Shown here piece by piece: positions 36,223-43,803 of a DNA stretch of 64,000 nucleotides. Positions within the stretch are counted from its first letter, which is position 1. Each line of letters starts with the position of its first letter. The notes under the pieces were generated by a model, which ran no database searches, had not been told where the DNA came from, and saw only the letters and a list, made by a program, of their open reading frames with translations. The DNA is taken from NCBI GenBank assembly GCA_025210335.1, contig JAOARY010000045.1:87468-151467 (forward strand). The letters run 5' to 3'. Source of the stretch: Peptostreptococcaceae bacterium (GTDB lineage: Bacteria; Bacillota; Clostridia; Peptostreptococcales; Peptostreptococcaceae). Made by a program: the position numbers and the translations under genes.

Positions 36223-36990
36223 ATGTATGATTTATATTTTAATATAATTTATATAATTTTTATATATTTTCTACTATTTTTTATAGTTGGAACTATTATA
36301 AAAAACAATTCAATTGTTGATATTGGATGGGGTATGGGATTTTTTATATTAAGTTTGTATTTAATATATTTAAATTCTCTTAAATTAGATATAAAAACAT
36401 TAACGAATATATTAGTTTTGATATGGGGTTTTAGACTTTCGTATCATATATTAAAAAGAAATAAAAAAGAAGAAGACAAAAGATACAAAAAATGGAGAGA
36501 AGAGTGGGGAGATTGGGTGGTATTAAGAGCATTTTTTCAAGTATATTTATTACAAGGATTGTTTATGTTTTTAATATTTATTCCTGTAATTATAATAAAT
36601 AATGCAAAGCAAATACATGAAAATTATTATGTTATTAGTGGTTTTGTGGTGTGGACAATAGGATTTTTATTTGAAAGTATATCAGATTATCAACTAAAAG
36701 TATTTAAAGAAGATATAAATAATAAGGGGAAATTTATTAAATCTGGTCTTTGGAAATATAGTAGACATCCAAATTATTTTGGAGAATCTTGTATGTGGTT
36801 TGGTATTTCTTTAATTGCGTATTTTGCAACGAAAAATATAAATTCTTTCATAAGTCCTATAATTATAACTTGCTTATTATTATTTGTATCAGGCATACCA
36901 TTACTTGAAAAATCATTTGAAAAAAGGGAAGGGTTTTTAGATTACAAAGAAAAGACTTCTATTTTTATACCATGGTTTCCAAAATCATAA
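36223..36990 (+). CDS. DUF1295 membrane protein (steroid 5-alpha-reductase/ICMT-like fold)
   Basis: Membrane protein of 255 residues with about six helices. The conserved signature GLWKYSRHPNYFGESCMWFG (about 180-199) is typical of the DUF1295 and isoprenylcysteine methyltransferase/steroid reductase superfamily, where it binds a nucleotide cofactor. An early VDIGWGMGFF motif and a final FIPWFPKS also fit. The substrate in bacteria is unknown; lipid modification is likely. It starts 17 bp after the Fak-like fusion, so the two may act together on lipids. Confidence 0.88.
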   Translation: MYDLYFNIIYIIFIYFLLFFIVGTIIKNNSIVDIGWGMGFFILSLYLIYLNSLKLDIKTLTNILVLIWGFRLSYHILKRNKKEEDKRYKKWREEWGDWVVLRAFFQVYLLQGLFMFLIFIPVIIINNAKQIHENYYVISGFVVWTIGFLFESISDYQLKVFKEDINNKGKFIKSGLWKYSRHPNYFGESCMWFGISLIAYFATKNINSFISPIIITCLLLFVSGIPLLEKSFEKREGFLDYKEKTSIFIPWFPKS

Positions 36991-37017
36991 ATTATTAAAA
37001 AATAATTTTAAAATTTA

Positions 37018-37034
37018 AAAATAATTATTTTAAT
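37018..37034 (+). promoter_or_regulatory. AT-rich palindrome upstream of the Tro-like importer (weak operator candidate)
   Basis: AAAATAATTATTTT forms a dyad about 90 bp before the lipoprotein start. It could be a metalloregulator site, but it does not match a known Zur or MntR consensus, and AT-rich DNA makes such dyads common. Confidence 0.2.
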
Positions 37035-37121
37035 TTTTCTTATTATAATATATAATGAAAGTAACAACAAAAATGTAACGATATTAAAAAGAGAATAATT
37101 ATCAAAGAAGGGGTGTTTATT

Positions 37122-38057
37122 TTGAAAAAAATATTGGGAGTTTTTTTACTTACTTTAGTTTTAGTTTCATTTGTTGGATGTAATAATAATAAAGAAGCCA
37201 AGGCAGAAAATTCGAAACTAAAAATTGTTGCAACAACTACAATGTTAAGAGATTTGGTTTTGGAAATTGGAAAAGATAAAGTGGATGTAGAAGGTCTTAT
37301 GGGTTATGGAATAGATCCACATCTTTATAAAGCTAGTGCAGGAGATGTAGATAAAATGAGTAAGGCAGATATTATAATTTATAATGGTCTGCATTTGGAA
37401 GGAAAGATGGCTGAAATTTTTGAGAGTATGGAGAATTTAAATAAAAAAGTTCTTGCTGTTGGAGATATAATTCCAAAAGAGGAACTTATAAAAGTAGAAA
37501 GCGATACAAAATCATATGATCCACATATATGGTTTGATGTTTCTCTTTGGATAAAAGCAAGTAAATATGTTGAAGAAATTTTAGTTGAATCAGATTATGA
37601 TAATAAGGATTTTTATGAAGAAAATGCCAAATTATATATAGAAGAATTAGAAAAATTAGATGAATATATAGTTAATCAAATAAAAGAATTAGATAAGAAT
37701 AAAAGAGTTCTTATTACAGCACATGATGCGTTTTCATATTTTGGTAAAAAATACAATTTTGAAGTGAGAGGACTTCAAGGTCTTAGTACAGTTTCTGAAG
37801 CAGGAACATTAGATGTTAAGAATTTAGCTGACTATATATCTGATAATAAAATACCAGCTATATTTGTTGAATCTTCAGTATCACCTAAAAATATAGAAGC
37901 TTTAAAAGATGCAGTTAGTTCAAGAAATTATAATGTAGAAATTGGCGGAGAATTATATTCAGATTCATTAGGAGATGAAAAATCTGGTCATGAGACATAT
38001 ATAAAAACATTTAAACATAATGTAGATACTATTGTAAATGCATTAAATAAAGACTAA
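37122..38057 (+). CDS. TroA-like metal-binding lipoprotein of an ABC importer
   Basis: Cluster A-I solute-binding protein of about 311 residues for Mn, Zn or Fe. A lipoprotein signal peptide ends in FVGC. Metal-ligand motifs are YGIDPHLYKASAGD, SYDPHIWFDV, ITAHDAFSYFGKKY and a late GELYSDSLG acid. The TTG at 37122 fits AAGAAGGGG at 37105-37113 better than the in-frame GTG 37113, which overlaps it. It lacks the long histidine-rich loop seen in many zinc-specific ZnuA proteins, which leans toward manganese or iron, but this is weak evidence. It is the first gene of a four-gene operon. Confidence 0.92.
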   Translation: MKKILGVFLLTLVLVSFVGCNNNKEAKAENSKLKIVATTTMLRDLVLEIGKDKVDVEGLMGYGIDPHLYKASAGDVDKMSKADIIIYNGLHLEGKMAEIFESMENLNKKVLAVGDIIPKEELIKVESDTKSYDPHIWFDVSLWIKASKYVEEILVESDYDNKDFYEENAKLYIEELEKLDEYIVNQIKELDKNKRVLITAHDAFSYFGKKYNFEVRGLQGLSTVSEAGTLDVKNLADYISDNKIPAIFVESSVSPKNIEALKDAVSSRNYNVEIGGELYSDSLGDEKSGHETYIKTFKHNVDTIVNALNKD

Positions 38058-38081
38058 AAGACATATAAAGGAGTATTTGAT

Positions 38082-38828
38082 ATGGACTATATAGTGGAAG
38101 TTAATGATTTGACAGTCGCTTATCATGAGAAGCCTGTTTTATGGGATGTGGATTTAGATATACCAAAGGGTGTATTGATGGCTATAGTGGGGCCAAATGG
38201 AGCCGGAAAATCAACGCTTTTAAAAACTATGCTTGATCTTATAAAGCCTATTACAGGTAAAACAAAGTTTTTTGGAACCGACTATAAAAAAGTAAGAAAA
38301 AAAATAGCTTATGTGCCACAAAGAGGATCAGTAGACTGGGATTTTCCAACCGATGTGCTTGATGTTGTTAAAATGGGAACTTATGGAGAATTGGGATGGT
38401 TTAGAAGAACCTCAAAGAAGGAAACTCAAAAAGCTATAAAAGCATTAGAAAAAGTTGATATGTTGCCTTTTTCAAATAGACAGATCAGTCAACTTTCAGG
38501 AGGACAACAACAAAGGGTATTTTTAGCAAGAGCCTTGGTACAAGATGCAGATATATATTTTATGGATGAACCATTTCAAGGTGTAGATGCTAAAACAGAA
38601 AAAGCTATCGTTAAATTATTAAAAGATTTAAAAAGTAAGAATAAAACTGTAATTGTAGTTCATCATGATTTACAAACCGTAAAAGAATATTTTGATTGGG
38701 TTACTTTATTAAATACAGTTATTGTAGACTATGGACCTGTTAAAGAAGTTTTTAATAAAGAAAATTTAAAGAAAACTTATAAGAGTTCCATTGAAAATTT
38801 TTATAAAAATAGTGAAGAAGTGATGTAG
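38082..38828 (+). CDS. Metal ABC transporter ATP-binding protein (TroB-like)
   Basis: ATPase of 248 residues for the Mn/Zn/Fe importer. Walker A is GPNGAGKST, the Q-loop region is VPQRGSVDWDFP (a stretch characteristic of TroB/ZnuC-type ATPases), the signature is LSGGQQQRVFLARAL, Walker B is IYFMDEPFQGVD and the switch is VVHHDLQT. It lies 24 bp after the lipoprotein gene and abuts the first permease gene, its stop codon being followed immediately by that ATG. Confidence 0.95.
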   Translation: MDYIVEVNDLTVAYHEKPVLWDVDLDIPKGVLMAIVGPNGAGKSTLLKTMLDLIKPITGKTKFFGTDYKKVRKKIAYVPQRGSVDWDFPTDVLDVVKMGTYGELGWFRRTSKKETQKAIKALEKVDMLPFSNRQISQLSGGQQQRVFLARALVQDADIYFMDEPFQGVDAKTEKAIVKLLKDLKSKNKTVIVVHHDLQTVKEYFDWVTLLNTVIVDYGPVKEVFNKENLKKTYKSSIENFYKNSEEVM

Positions 38829-39974
38829 ATGAATTTTATTTTAGAATTATTTAATGACTATACTTTTAGATTAGTTCTTTTAGGTTCGATACTATTAGGA
38901 ATAACAAGTGGAACTATAGGAACTTATGCAGTACTAAAAAAAGAAGCGTTAATAGGAGATGCAATTTCTCATGCGGCACTCCCTGGTATTGCTATTTCTT
39001 TTATTTTGATAGGATCAAAAAATACAGAAATTTTACTTTTTGGAGCTTTTATAGCAGGTGCATTAGGTGCATTGTTAATTCTATTGATAAGTAAAAATAG
39101 TATAATAAAATATGATAATGCATTAGCAATAATTTTAGCTTCATTTTTTGGATTTGGATTGGTTTTATTGACTTATACACAAAAAATACCTAATTCAAAT
39201 CAAGCAGGTTTAGAAAAATTCCTATTTGGTCAGGTTTCTACTATTTTAAAGAGAGATATAAATATAATGGTTATCATATGTTTTATAACTTTATTTTTAA
39301 TAGTTCTTTGTTGGAAGGAATTAAAACTTCTTTGTTTTGATCCAGTATATTTAGATACAATAGGGTTTTCATCAAAGAAAATAGATTTGATTTTAACTAC
39401 CATAATAGTAATTTCTATAATAGTAGGACTTCAAACTGTAGGAGTAATTCTTATGAGTTCTATGCTTATAGCACCTGCTGTTGCAGCTAGACAATGGACA
39501 GATAAATTATATAAAATGATGATTCTTTCAGGAATTTTTGCCGGTTTAGCTGGTTTTTTGGGAACTATAATAAGTTCAGCGGTACTGAAAATGCCAACAG
39601 GACCAATAATTGTTTTAGTAATAACTTTTATTGCTTTTATATCTATTATATTCGCACCAAATAGAGGTTTGTTATGGCAAAAATTAAGAGAGCATAAAAA
39701 TAAAAAAGAAGTTAGTAGTAATATAGTATTAAATATTTTATATACTCTTTCAAAAAGTCATTCAAATGAAAGTCACCCTCATACGATTGAATCTATGATG
39801 ATAACTACTAATGGGAAAAAATATCCCAAAAGATATCTAAAAAGAGAACTAGATAAGCTTTTATTATCAGGTCTTGTAGATAAGTATTTGGATAAATGGT
39901 GTATTAATAATAGAGGTATAGAAAAAATTAAGCATTTGGAGTATTTAGATAAGGAGGATAAAAATTATGTTTAA
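38829..39974 (+). CDS. Metal ABC transporter permease with C-terminal winged-helix-like extension (TroC-like)
   Basis: Permease of 381 residues. About 280 residues form the eight- or nine-helix ABC-3 domain (GDAISHAALPGIAISFIL; MLIAPAVAARQWTDKL; PTGPIIVLV). The last 95 or so residues are soluble and read like a small helical/winged domain (RYLKRELDKLLLSGLVDKYL). TroC-type permeases sometimes carry a DtxR/MntR-like tail; a role in metal sensing is possible. It starts directly after the ATPase stop and overlaps the next gene by 8 bp. Confidence 0.92.
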   Translation: MNFILELFNDYTFRLVLLGSILLGITSGTIGTYAVLKKEALIGDAISHAALPGIAISFILIGSKNTEILLFGAFIAGALGALLILLISKNSIIKYDNALAIILASFFGFGLVLLTYTQKIPNSNQAGLEKFLFGQVSTILKRDINIMVIICFITLFLIVLCWKELKLLCFDPVYLDTIGFSSKKIDLILTTIIVISIIVGLQTVGVILMSSMLIAPAVAARQWTDKLYKMMILSGIFAGLAGFLGTIISSAVLKMPTGPIIVLVITFIAFISIIFAPNRGLLWQKLREHKNKKEVSSNIVLNILYTLSKSHSNESHPHTIESMMITTNGKKYPKRYLKRELDKLLLSGLVDKYLDKWCINNRGIEKIKHLEYLDKEDKNYV

Positions 39975-41094
39975 TCCTCAATTAGAAGTATTGATAATAG
40001 CAATATTAGTTTCTACTGCGTGTTCGATTTTAGGTGTATTTTTAATACTAAGGAAAATGTCAATGATGTCAGATGCAATAAGTCATACTATACTTTTGGG
40101 TATTGTTATAGCTTTTTTTATAACTCATGATATAACATCACCATTTTTAATTATAGGTGCTGCAATAATGGGGACTATAACTGTACATTTTATAGAAATG
40201 ATTCATAAGACAAAATTAGTTTCAAGTGATTCAGCAATAGGATTAATATTTCCTTTATTTTTTAGTATTGCTGTAATACTTATAAGTTTTTATGCTGGAG
40301 ATATACATTTAGATACGGATAGTGTTTTACTTGGTGAAATTGCATTTGCACCATTTAATAGGGTTGTAATAAATAATATTGATTTTGGACCAAAAGCTAT
40401 ATATATTATGGGAACTATATTAATATTAAATTTATTATATATAATTATTTTTTATAAGGAATTAAAACTGACAACTTTTGATTCTAATTTGGCAAAAGCA
40501 TTTGGTTTTTATCCTGTGTTTTTACAATACTCTCTTATGAGTTTAGTATCACTTACTGTTGTTGGAGCATTTGATTCAGTGGGTGCAATTTTAGTTGTAG
40601 CATTTATGGTAGGACCTCCAGCTTGTGCTTATTTGCTTACAAAAAACTTAAAGAAAATGATTGTTTTAAGTATTATAATTGGTGCAATAGATTGTATTAT
40701 TGGTTATTATATAGCAATTTATTATGATGTTGCAATAGCAGGTAGTATAGCGTCATTTATTGGATTTAATTTTATAATTGTATTTTTATTTAATCCAAAA
40801 AGAGGTTATGTGTATATATTAAAAGATAGGAAGAATAAAAAATATGATTATGCAGTTATATCATTTTTAATGCACCTTATAAATCATAAAGATAGTGATA
40901 TTGAAAAAGAAGAATCTTCGATTAATACTATATCTAAACATTTGCAGTGGGATGAAGAATTCTTAAATGAAATAATAAGTATTGGTAAAATCAAAAATTT
41001 CATAATAATAACAAAGAAAGGGATAATAAGACCGACAACTAAAGGGGAAAATTATGCTATTAAAAATTATTATGATTTTATAAGTGAAAATTAG
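39967..41094 (+). CDS. Metal ABC transporter permease with C-terminal winged-helix-like extension (TroD-like)
   Basis: Second ABC-3 permease, 375 residues, expected to pair with the TroC-like protein. Core motifs are MSDAISHTILLGIVIAFF and FMVGPPACAYLLTKNLKKM. The final 90 or so residues form a soluble tail ending GIIRPTTKGENYAIKNYYDF, which looks like the wing of a winged-helix domain. It is the last gene of the importer operon and is followed by a palindromic element that may terminate it. Confidence 0.92.
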   Translation: MFNPQLEVLIIAILVSTACSILGVFLILRKMSMMSDAISHTILLGIVIAFFITHDITSPFLIIGAAIMGTITVHFIEMIHKTKLVSSDSAIGLIFPLFFSIAVILISFYAGDIHLDTDSVLLGEIAFAPFNRVVINNIDFGPKAIYIMGTILILNLLYIIIFYKELKLTTFDSNLAKAFGFYPVFLQYSLMSLVSLTVVGAFDSVGAILVVAFMVGPPACAYLLTKNLKKMIVLSIIIGAIDCIIGYYIAIYYDVAIAGSIASFIGFNFIIVFLFNPKRGYVYILKDRKNKKYDYAVISFLMHLINHKDSDIEKEESSINTISKHLQWDEEFLNEIISIGKIKNFIIITKKGIIRPTTKGENYAIKNYYDFISEN

Positions 41095-41101
41095 ATAATA
41101 T

Positions 41102-41208
41102 GAGGCTATTATATTGAGTAAAAACTTATAATATATTGTATTTAATTTAAAATTAAGATTAAGATGCAATATACAGTAGGTGATTGTCTTAATATGATAG
41201 CTTTTTTT
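41102..41208 (+). repeat. About 107-bp palindromic element, copy B (resembles 6477-6583)
   Basis: GAGGCTATTATATTGAG (41102-41118) pairs with CTTAATATGATAGCTTT (41188-41204), followed by Ts. An inner pair TATATTGTAT / ATGCAATATA nests inside. The ends match copy A closely (AGCTATCATATTAAG here against GGCTATCACATTAAG there), as does the length. It also fits as the terminator of the metal importer operon. Confidence 0.58.
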
Positions 41209-41297
41209 ATATATAATATAAGTATTTTTTTTCAAGTAATAAAGATATTCATTAAGGGTATAAAATAATTAATGATTAAGATAAGGAGGGTTTTTTT

Positions 41298-41834
41298 ATG
41301 AAGATATATACGAAAACAGGTGATAAGGGAAAAACTAGTCTATATGATAGTAATAGAGTTGATAAAGATTCTGTTAGGGTTGAAGCTTATGGTACTGTGG
41401 ATGAATTAAACTCCTATTTGGGTTTTGCTAGAAGTTTTTGTGAAGATGACGATATTAAATCAATATTATTTGATATACAAAGAAAGTTATTTGATGTTGC
41501 TGGAGAATTAGCAACTATGGATGCTCACAAATTTCCAGAAAGAATAGATGAAGATCAGATAAAAAATTTAGAAAAAATTATAGATAATTATTTGTTAAAG
41601 ATGAATAAGAATGAGGCATTTAAGTTTATAATTCCAGGAAGTAATAAATCTAGTGCCTCGTTGCATGTAGCAAGAACTATTTGTAGACGGGCTGAACGAA
41701 GAATATTAACCTTATCAAAAACAGAAGAAATTAGTGCTTTATTAATAAAATATATAAATAGATTATCAGATGTTATTTATACATTAGCAAGATTTTTAGA
41801 AACAAAATTGGATTATGTCGAATTTAAGAAATAG
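41298..41834 (+). CDS. PduO-type ATP:cob(I)alamin adenosyltransferase
   Basis: Adenosyltransferase of 178 residues, unrelated in fold to CobO. It has the N-terminal YTKTGDKGKTSLYDSNRVDKDS ATP loop, the VDELNSYLGFAR helix, a FIIPGSNKSSASLHVARTICRRAERR core with the conserved arginines, and an INRLSDVIYTLARFLE tail. It starts after AAGGAGGG and runs straight into the diguanylate cyclase gene. Two adenosyltransferase types in one region suggest real use of coenzyme B12 (for example in mutases), although no B12-dependent enzyme gene is seen here. Confidence 0.95.
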   Translation: MKIYTKTGDKGKTSLYDSNRVDKDSVRVEAYGTVDELNSYLGFARSFCEDDDIKSILFDIQRKLFDVAGELATMDAHKFPERIDEDQIKNLEKIIDNYLLKMNKNEAFKFIIPGSNKSSASLHVARTICRRAERRILTLSKTEEISALLIKYINRLSDVIYTLARFLETKLDYVEFKK

Positions 41835-41846
41835 GTGGGTGGTTTT

Positions 41847-42737
41847 ATGCTAGAATATGATTTATTACAATTTATATTCGATATAGTTAGAATAGTAGAT
41901 CCAAGAGATAAATCCATAATAAGGAATTTGACTAAGAATAAATATGAATTAAATACAATAAATCATTGCTATGATTTTTGGTTGAAGGATAAAATTTGTG
42001 ATAATTGTATAGCTATGAGATCTATAAGGTTAGAAAAATCAATTGCAAAAGTTGAAATGGAAGGTGATAAGGTTTTTTTAATAATAGCGTCACCATATGA
42101 ATATAAGGGAAAAATAATGGCTATAGAACTTGTGAAAGATATTACTGATACAAATATTTTTATAAATATAAAAAATAAAAAAGAGCAAGATGTAGATTAC
42201 AAGAGTATAATAGAAGAATTAAATAAAGCAATAATTACAGATGAACTTACAGATATATATAATAAAAGATATGTTCTTGAACATCTACCATATGATATTC
42301 AAAATAATCTGAGTAATAACAAATTTACTTCTATTGTTATGTTGGATATTGATTATTTTAAAAAAATTAATGATAGTTATGGACATATTATTGGTGATAA
42401 AGTATTAAAATCTCTAGCAGAGATTTTAAAGAATCAAATAAGGAGTAATAATGATTATGTTGCTAGATTTGGTGGAGAAGAATTTTTGTTGGTCTTTAAT
42501 GAAATAGATATAGAGGCTCTTTATGATGTTTGTAATAGAATTAGAATTTTTATTGAAAATAAAATATTTTATATAGATGGGTATGAAATAAATTTTACTG
42601 TAAGTATGGGTGGTGCTGTACTTAAAGAAAAAAGTTTTAAGGATTTAAATGATATACTTGATTTTGCAGATAAACTTCTATATAAAGCAAAAGAAGATGG
42701 AAGAAATATTTGTTATGTAGATGAGTATAAAAATTAA
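41847..42737 (+). CDS. GGDEF-domain diguanylate cyclase
   Basis: Putative c-di-GMP synthase of about 296 residues. The N-terminal 130 or so residues form a soluble sensor-like domain containing DKICDNCIAMRSI (CxxC). The catalytic GGDEF domain follows (MLDIDYFKKINDSYGHIIGDKVL and ARFGGEEFLLVF), with the active GGEEF form. The product-inhibition RxxD motif is not canonical (RSNND, one residue longer). No membrane helix is evident, so it is cytoplasmic. The ATG 41847 is preferred to an in-frame GTG at 41835 next to the preceding stop. Confidence 0.93.
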   Translation: MLEYDLLQFIFDIVRIVDPRDKSIIRNLTKNKYELNTINHCYDFWLKDKICDNCIAMRSIRLEKSIAKVEMEGDKVFLIIASPYEYKGKIMAIELVKDITDTNIFINIKNKKEQDVDYKSIIEELNKAIITDELTDIYNKRYVLEHLPYDIQNNLSNNKFTSIVMLDIDYFKKINDSYGHIIGDKVLKSLAEILKNQIRSNNDYVARFGGEEFLLVFNEIDIEALYDVCNRIRIFIENKIFYIDGYEINFTVSMGGAVLKEKSFKDLNDILDFADKLLYKAKEDGRNICYVDEYKN

Positions 42738-42738
42738 T

Positions 42739-42786
42739 AAAAAGATGAGTTTTGTTGCATATGCAACTGAATTCATCTTTTTATTT
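42739..42786 (+). terminator. Terminator after the diguanylate cyclase gene
   Basis: AAAAAGATGA (42739-42748) pairs with TCATCTTTTT (42773-42782). GTTGCATATGCAAC (42754-42767) forms a perfect inner dyad. Confidence 0.82.
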
Positions 42787-42835
42787 TGATAATATATATT
42801 TAAAGATAGTTATTAAAATTAATTAAAATAAAAAT

Positions 42836-42850
42836 GTTAACAAAACGTTT
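42836..42850 (+). promoter_or_regulatory. Shared motif GTTAACAAAACG, 35 nt before start (copy 2)
   Basis: GTTAACAAAACGTTT lies exactly 35 nt before the ATG of the Fe-S protein gene; the first 12 bases match the site before the sigma-54 activator gene (9831). The regulator is unknown. Confidence 0.3.
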
Positions 42851-42870
42851 GAATATATCAGGAGGTAATT

Positions 42871-43572
42871 ATGAAAAGAAATGTTATATCTATAAATGAA
42901 GAAAAATGTGTGGGTTGTGGGCTTTGTGTAAATGCATGTCATCAAGGTGCATTGGAATTAATTGATGGAAAAGCTAAATTGATATCAGATTCTTATTGTG
43001 ATGGGCTTGGGAAGTGTTTACCAAAATGTCCAACTGGAGCTCTTAAAGTAATAGAAAAAGAGGTTGAAGAATTTAAAGGAAAAGAAAAAAAAGGAGATTT
43101 AAATATGGAAAATAAATTAAAATGTGGATGTCCATCAACAAATGCAAAAGAAATTAAAAGAGATGAAACTATAAGTCAAAACGTGCAAACTGTTTCTATA
43201 GGAATAAAATCAAATTTAAGACAATGGCCTTGTCAAATACAATTAGTACCACCAAATGCTCCTTATTTTGATGGTGCAAAACTTTTAATAGCAGCGGATT
43301 GTACAGCTTATGCAAATGCAAATGTTCATTCTAAATTTATGAAGGATAAAATAACTCTTATTGGTTGTCCAAAATTAGATGAAGTGGACTATTCAAAAAA
43401 ATTAACGGAAATAATAACAAATAATGATATAAAAAGTGTTGATATATTAAGAATGAGTGTGCCTTGTTGTTCAGGTCTTGAAAATGCAGTAAAGCAAGCA
43501 CTTATAAATAGTAAAAAAATGATACCTTGGAGAATTATAATAATAACACCAGATGGAGATATTATAGAATAA
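42871..43572 (+). CDS. Ferredoxin-like 4Fe-4S protein with C-terminal cysteine-rich domain
   Basis: Cytoplasmic Fe-S protein of 233 residues. The first 75 residues hold a ferredoxin-like pair of motifs (CVGCGLCVNAC and CDGLGKCLPKCPTGAL). A linker with KCGCPS follows, then a domain with WPCQIQLVPPNAPYF, AADCTAYANANVH, IGCPKLDE and SVPCCSGLE. This arrangement is common in clostridia as an unassigned ferredoxin-type protein, often near the hydroxylamine reductase Hcp; electron transfer is likely, with partner unknown. It is a single-gene unit with GGAGG before the ATG. Confidence 0.85.
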   Translation: MKRNVISINEEKCVGCGLCVNACHQGALELIDGKAKLISDSYCDGLGKCLPKCPTGALKVIEKEVEEFKGKEKKGDLNMENKLKCGCPSTNAKEIKRDETISQNVQTVSIGIKSNLRQWPCQIQLVPPNAPYFDGAKLLIAADCTAYANANVHSKFMKDKITLIGCPKLDEVDYSKKLTEIITNNDIKSVDILRMSVPCCSGLENAVKQALINSKKMIPWRIIIITPDGDIIE

Positions 43573-43604
43573 TAAGATTTAAAAGATAAATACAAGATAG
43601 TATG

Positions 43605-43661
43605 AATAATAGAGTATTTTGAGATGTTTTTAATTTTTCAAAATAGCTCTATTATTTTTTT
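43605..43661 (+). terminator. Terminator after the Fe-S protein gene
   Basis: AATAATAGAGTATTTTGA (43605-43622) pairs with TCAAAATAGCTCTATTATT (43638-43656) with one bulge, followed by Ts. Confidence 0.85.
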
Positions 43662-43709
43662 ATATTAATTAATAACTTTGTTTTTATTTATAAAATTTTC
43701 TAAAAAATC

Positions 43710-43738
43710 TTGACAATCAATTTGAATTTATGTTATAT
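43710..43738 (+). promoter_or_regulatory. Vegetative promoter of htpG
   Basis: TTGACA (43710-43715), a 17-bp spacer and TTATAT (43733-43738). The CIRCE operator begins 12 bp downstream, so it overlaps or follows the transcription start. Confidence 0.8.
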
Positions 43739-43750
43739 AAATTATAGGTG

Positions 43751-43777
43751 TTAGCACTCTTTGTTATAGAGTGCTAA
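43751..43777 (+). promoter_or_regulatory. CIRCE operator (HrcA site)
   Basis: TTAGCACTC, nine bases, GAGTGCTAA: a perfect match to the CIRCE inverted repeat bound by the heat-shock repressor HrcA. It lies between the promoter and the htpG start. Confidence 0.97.
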
Positions 43778-43803
43778 CAAAATTATATGAGGGGGAATCA
43801 AAA

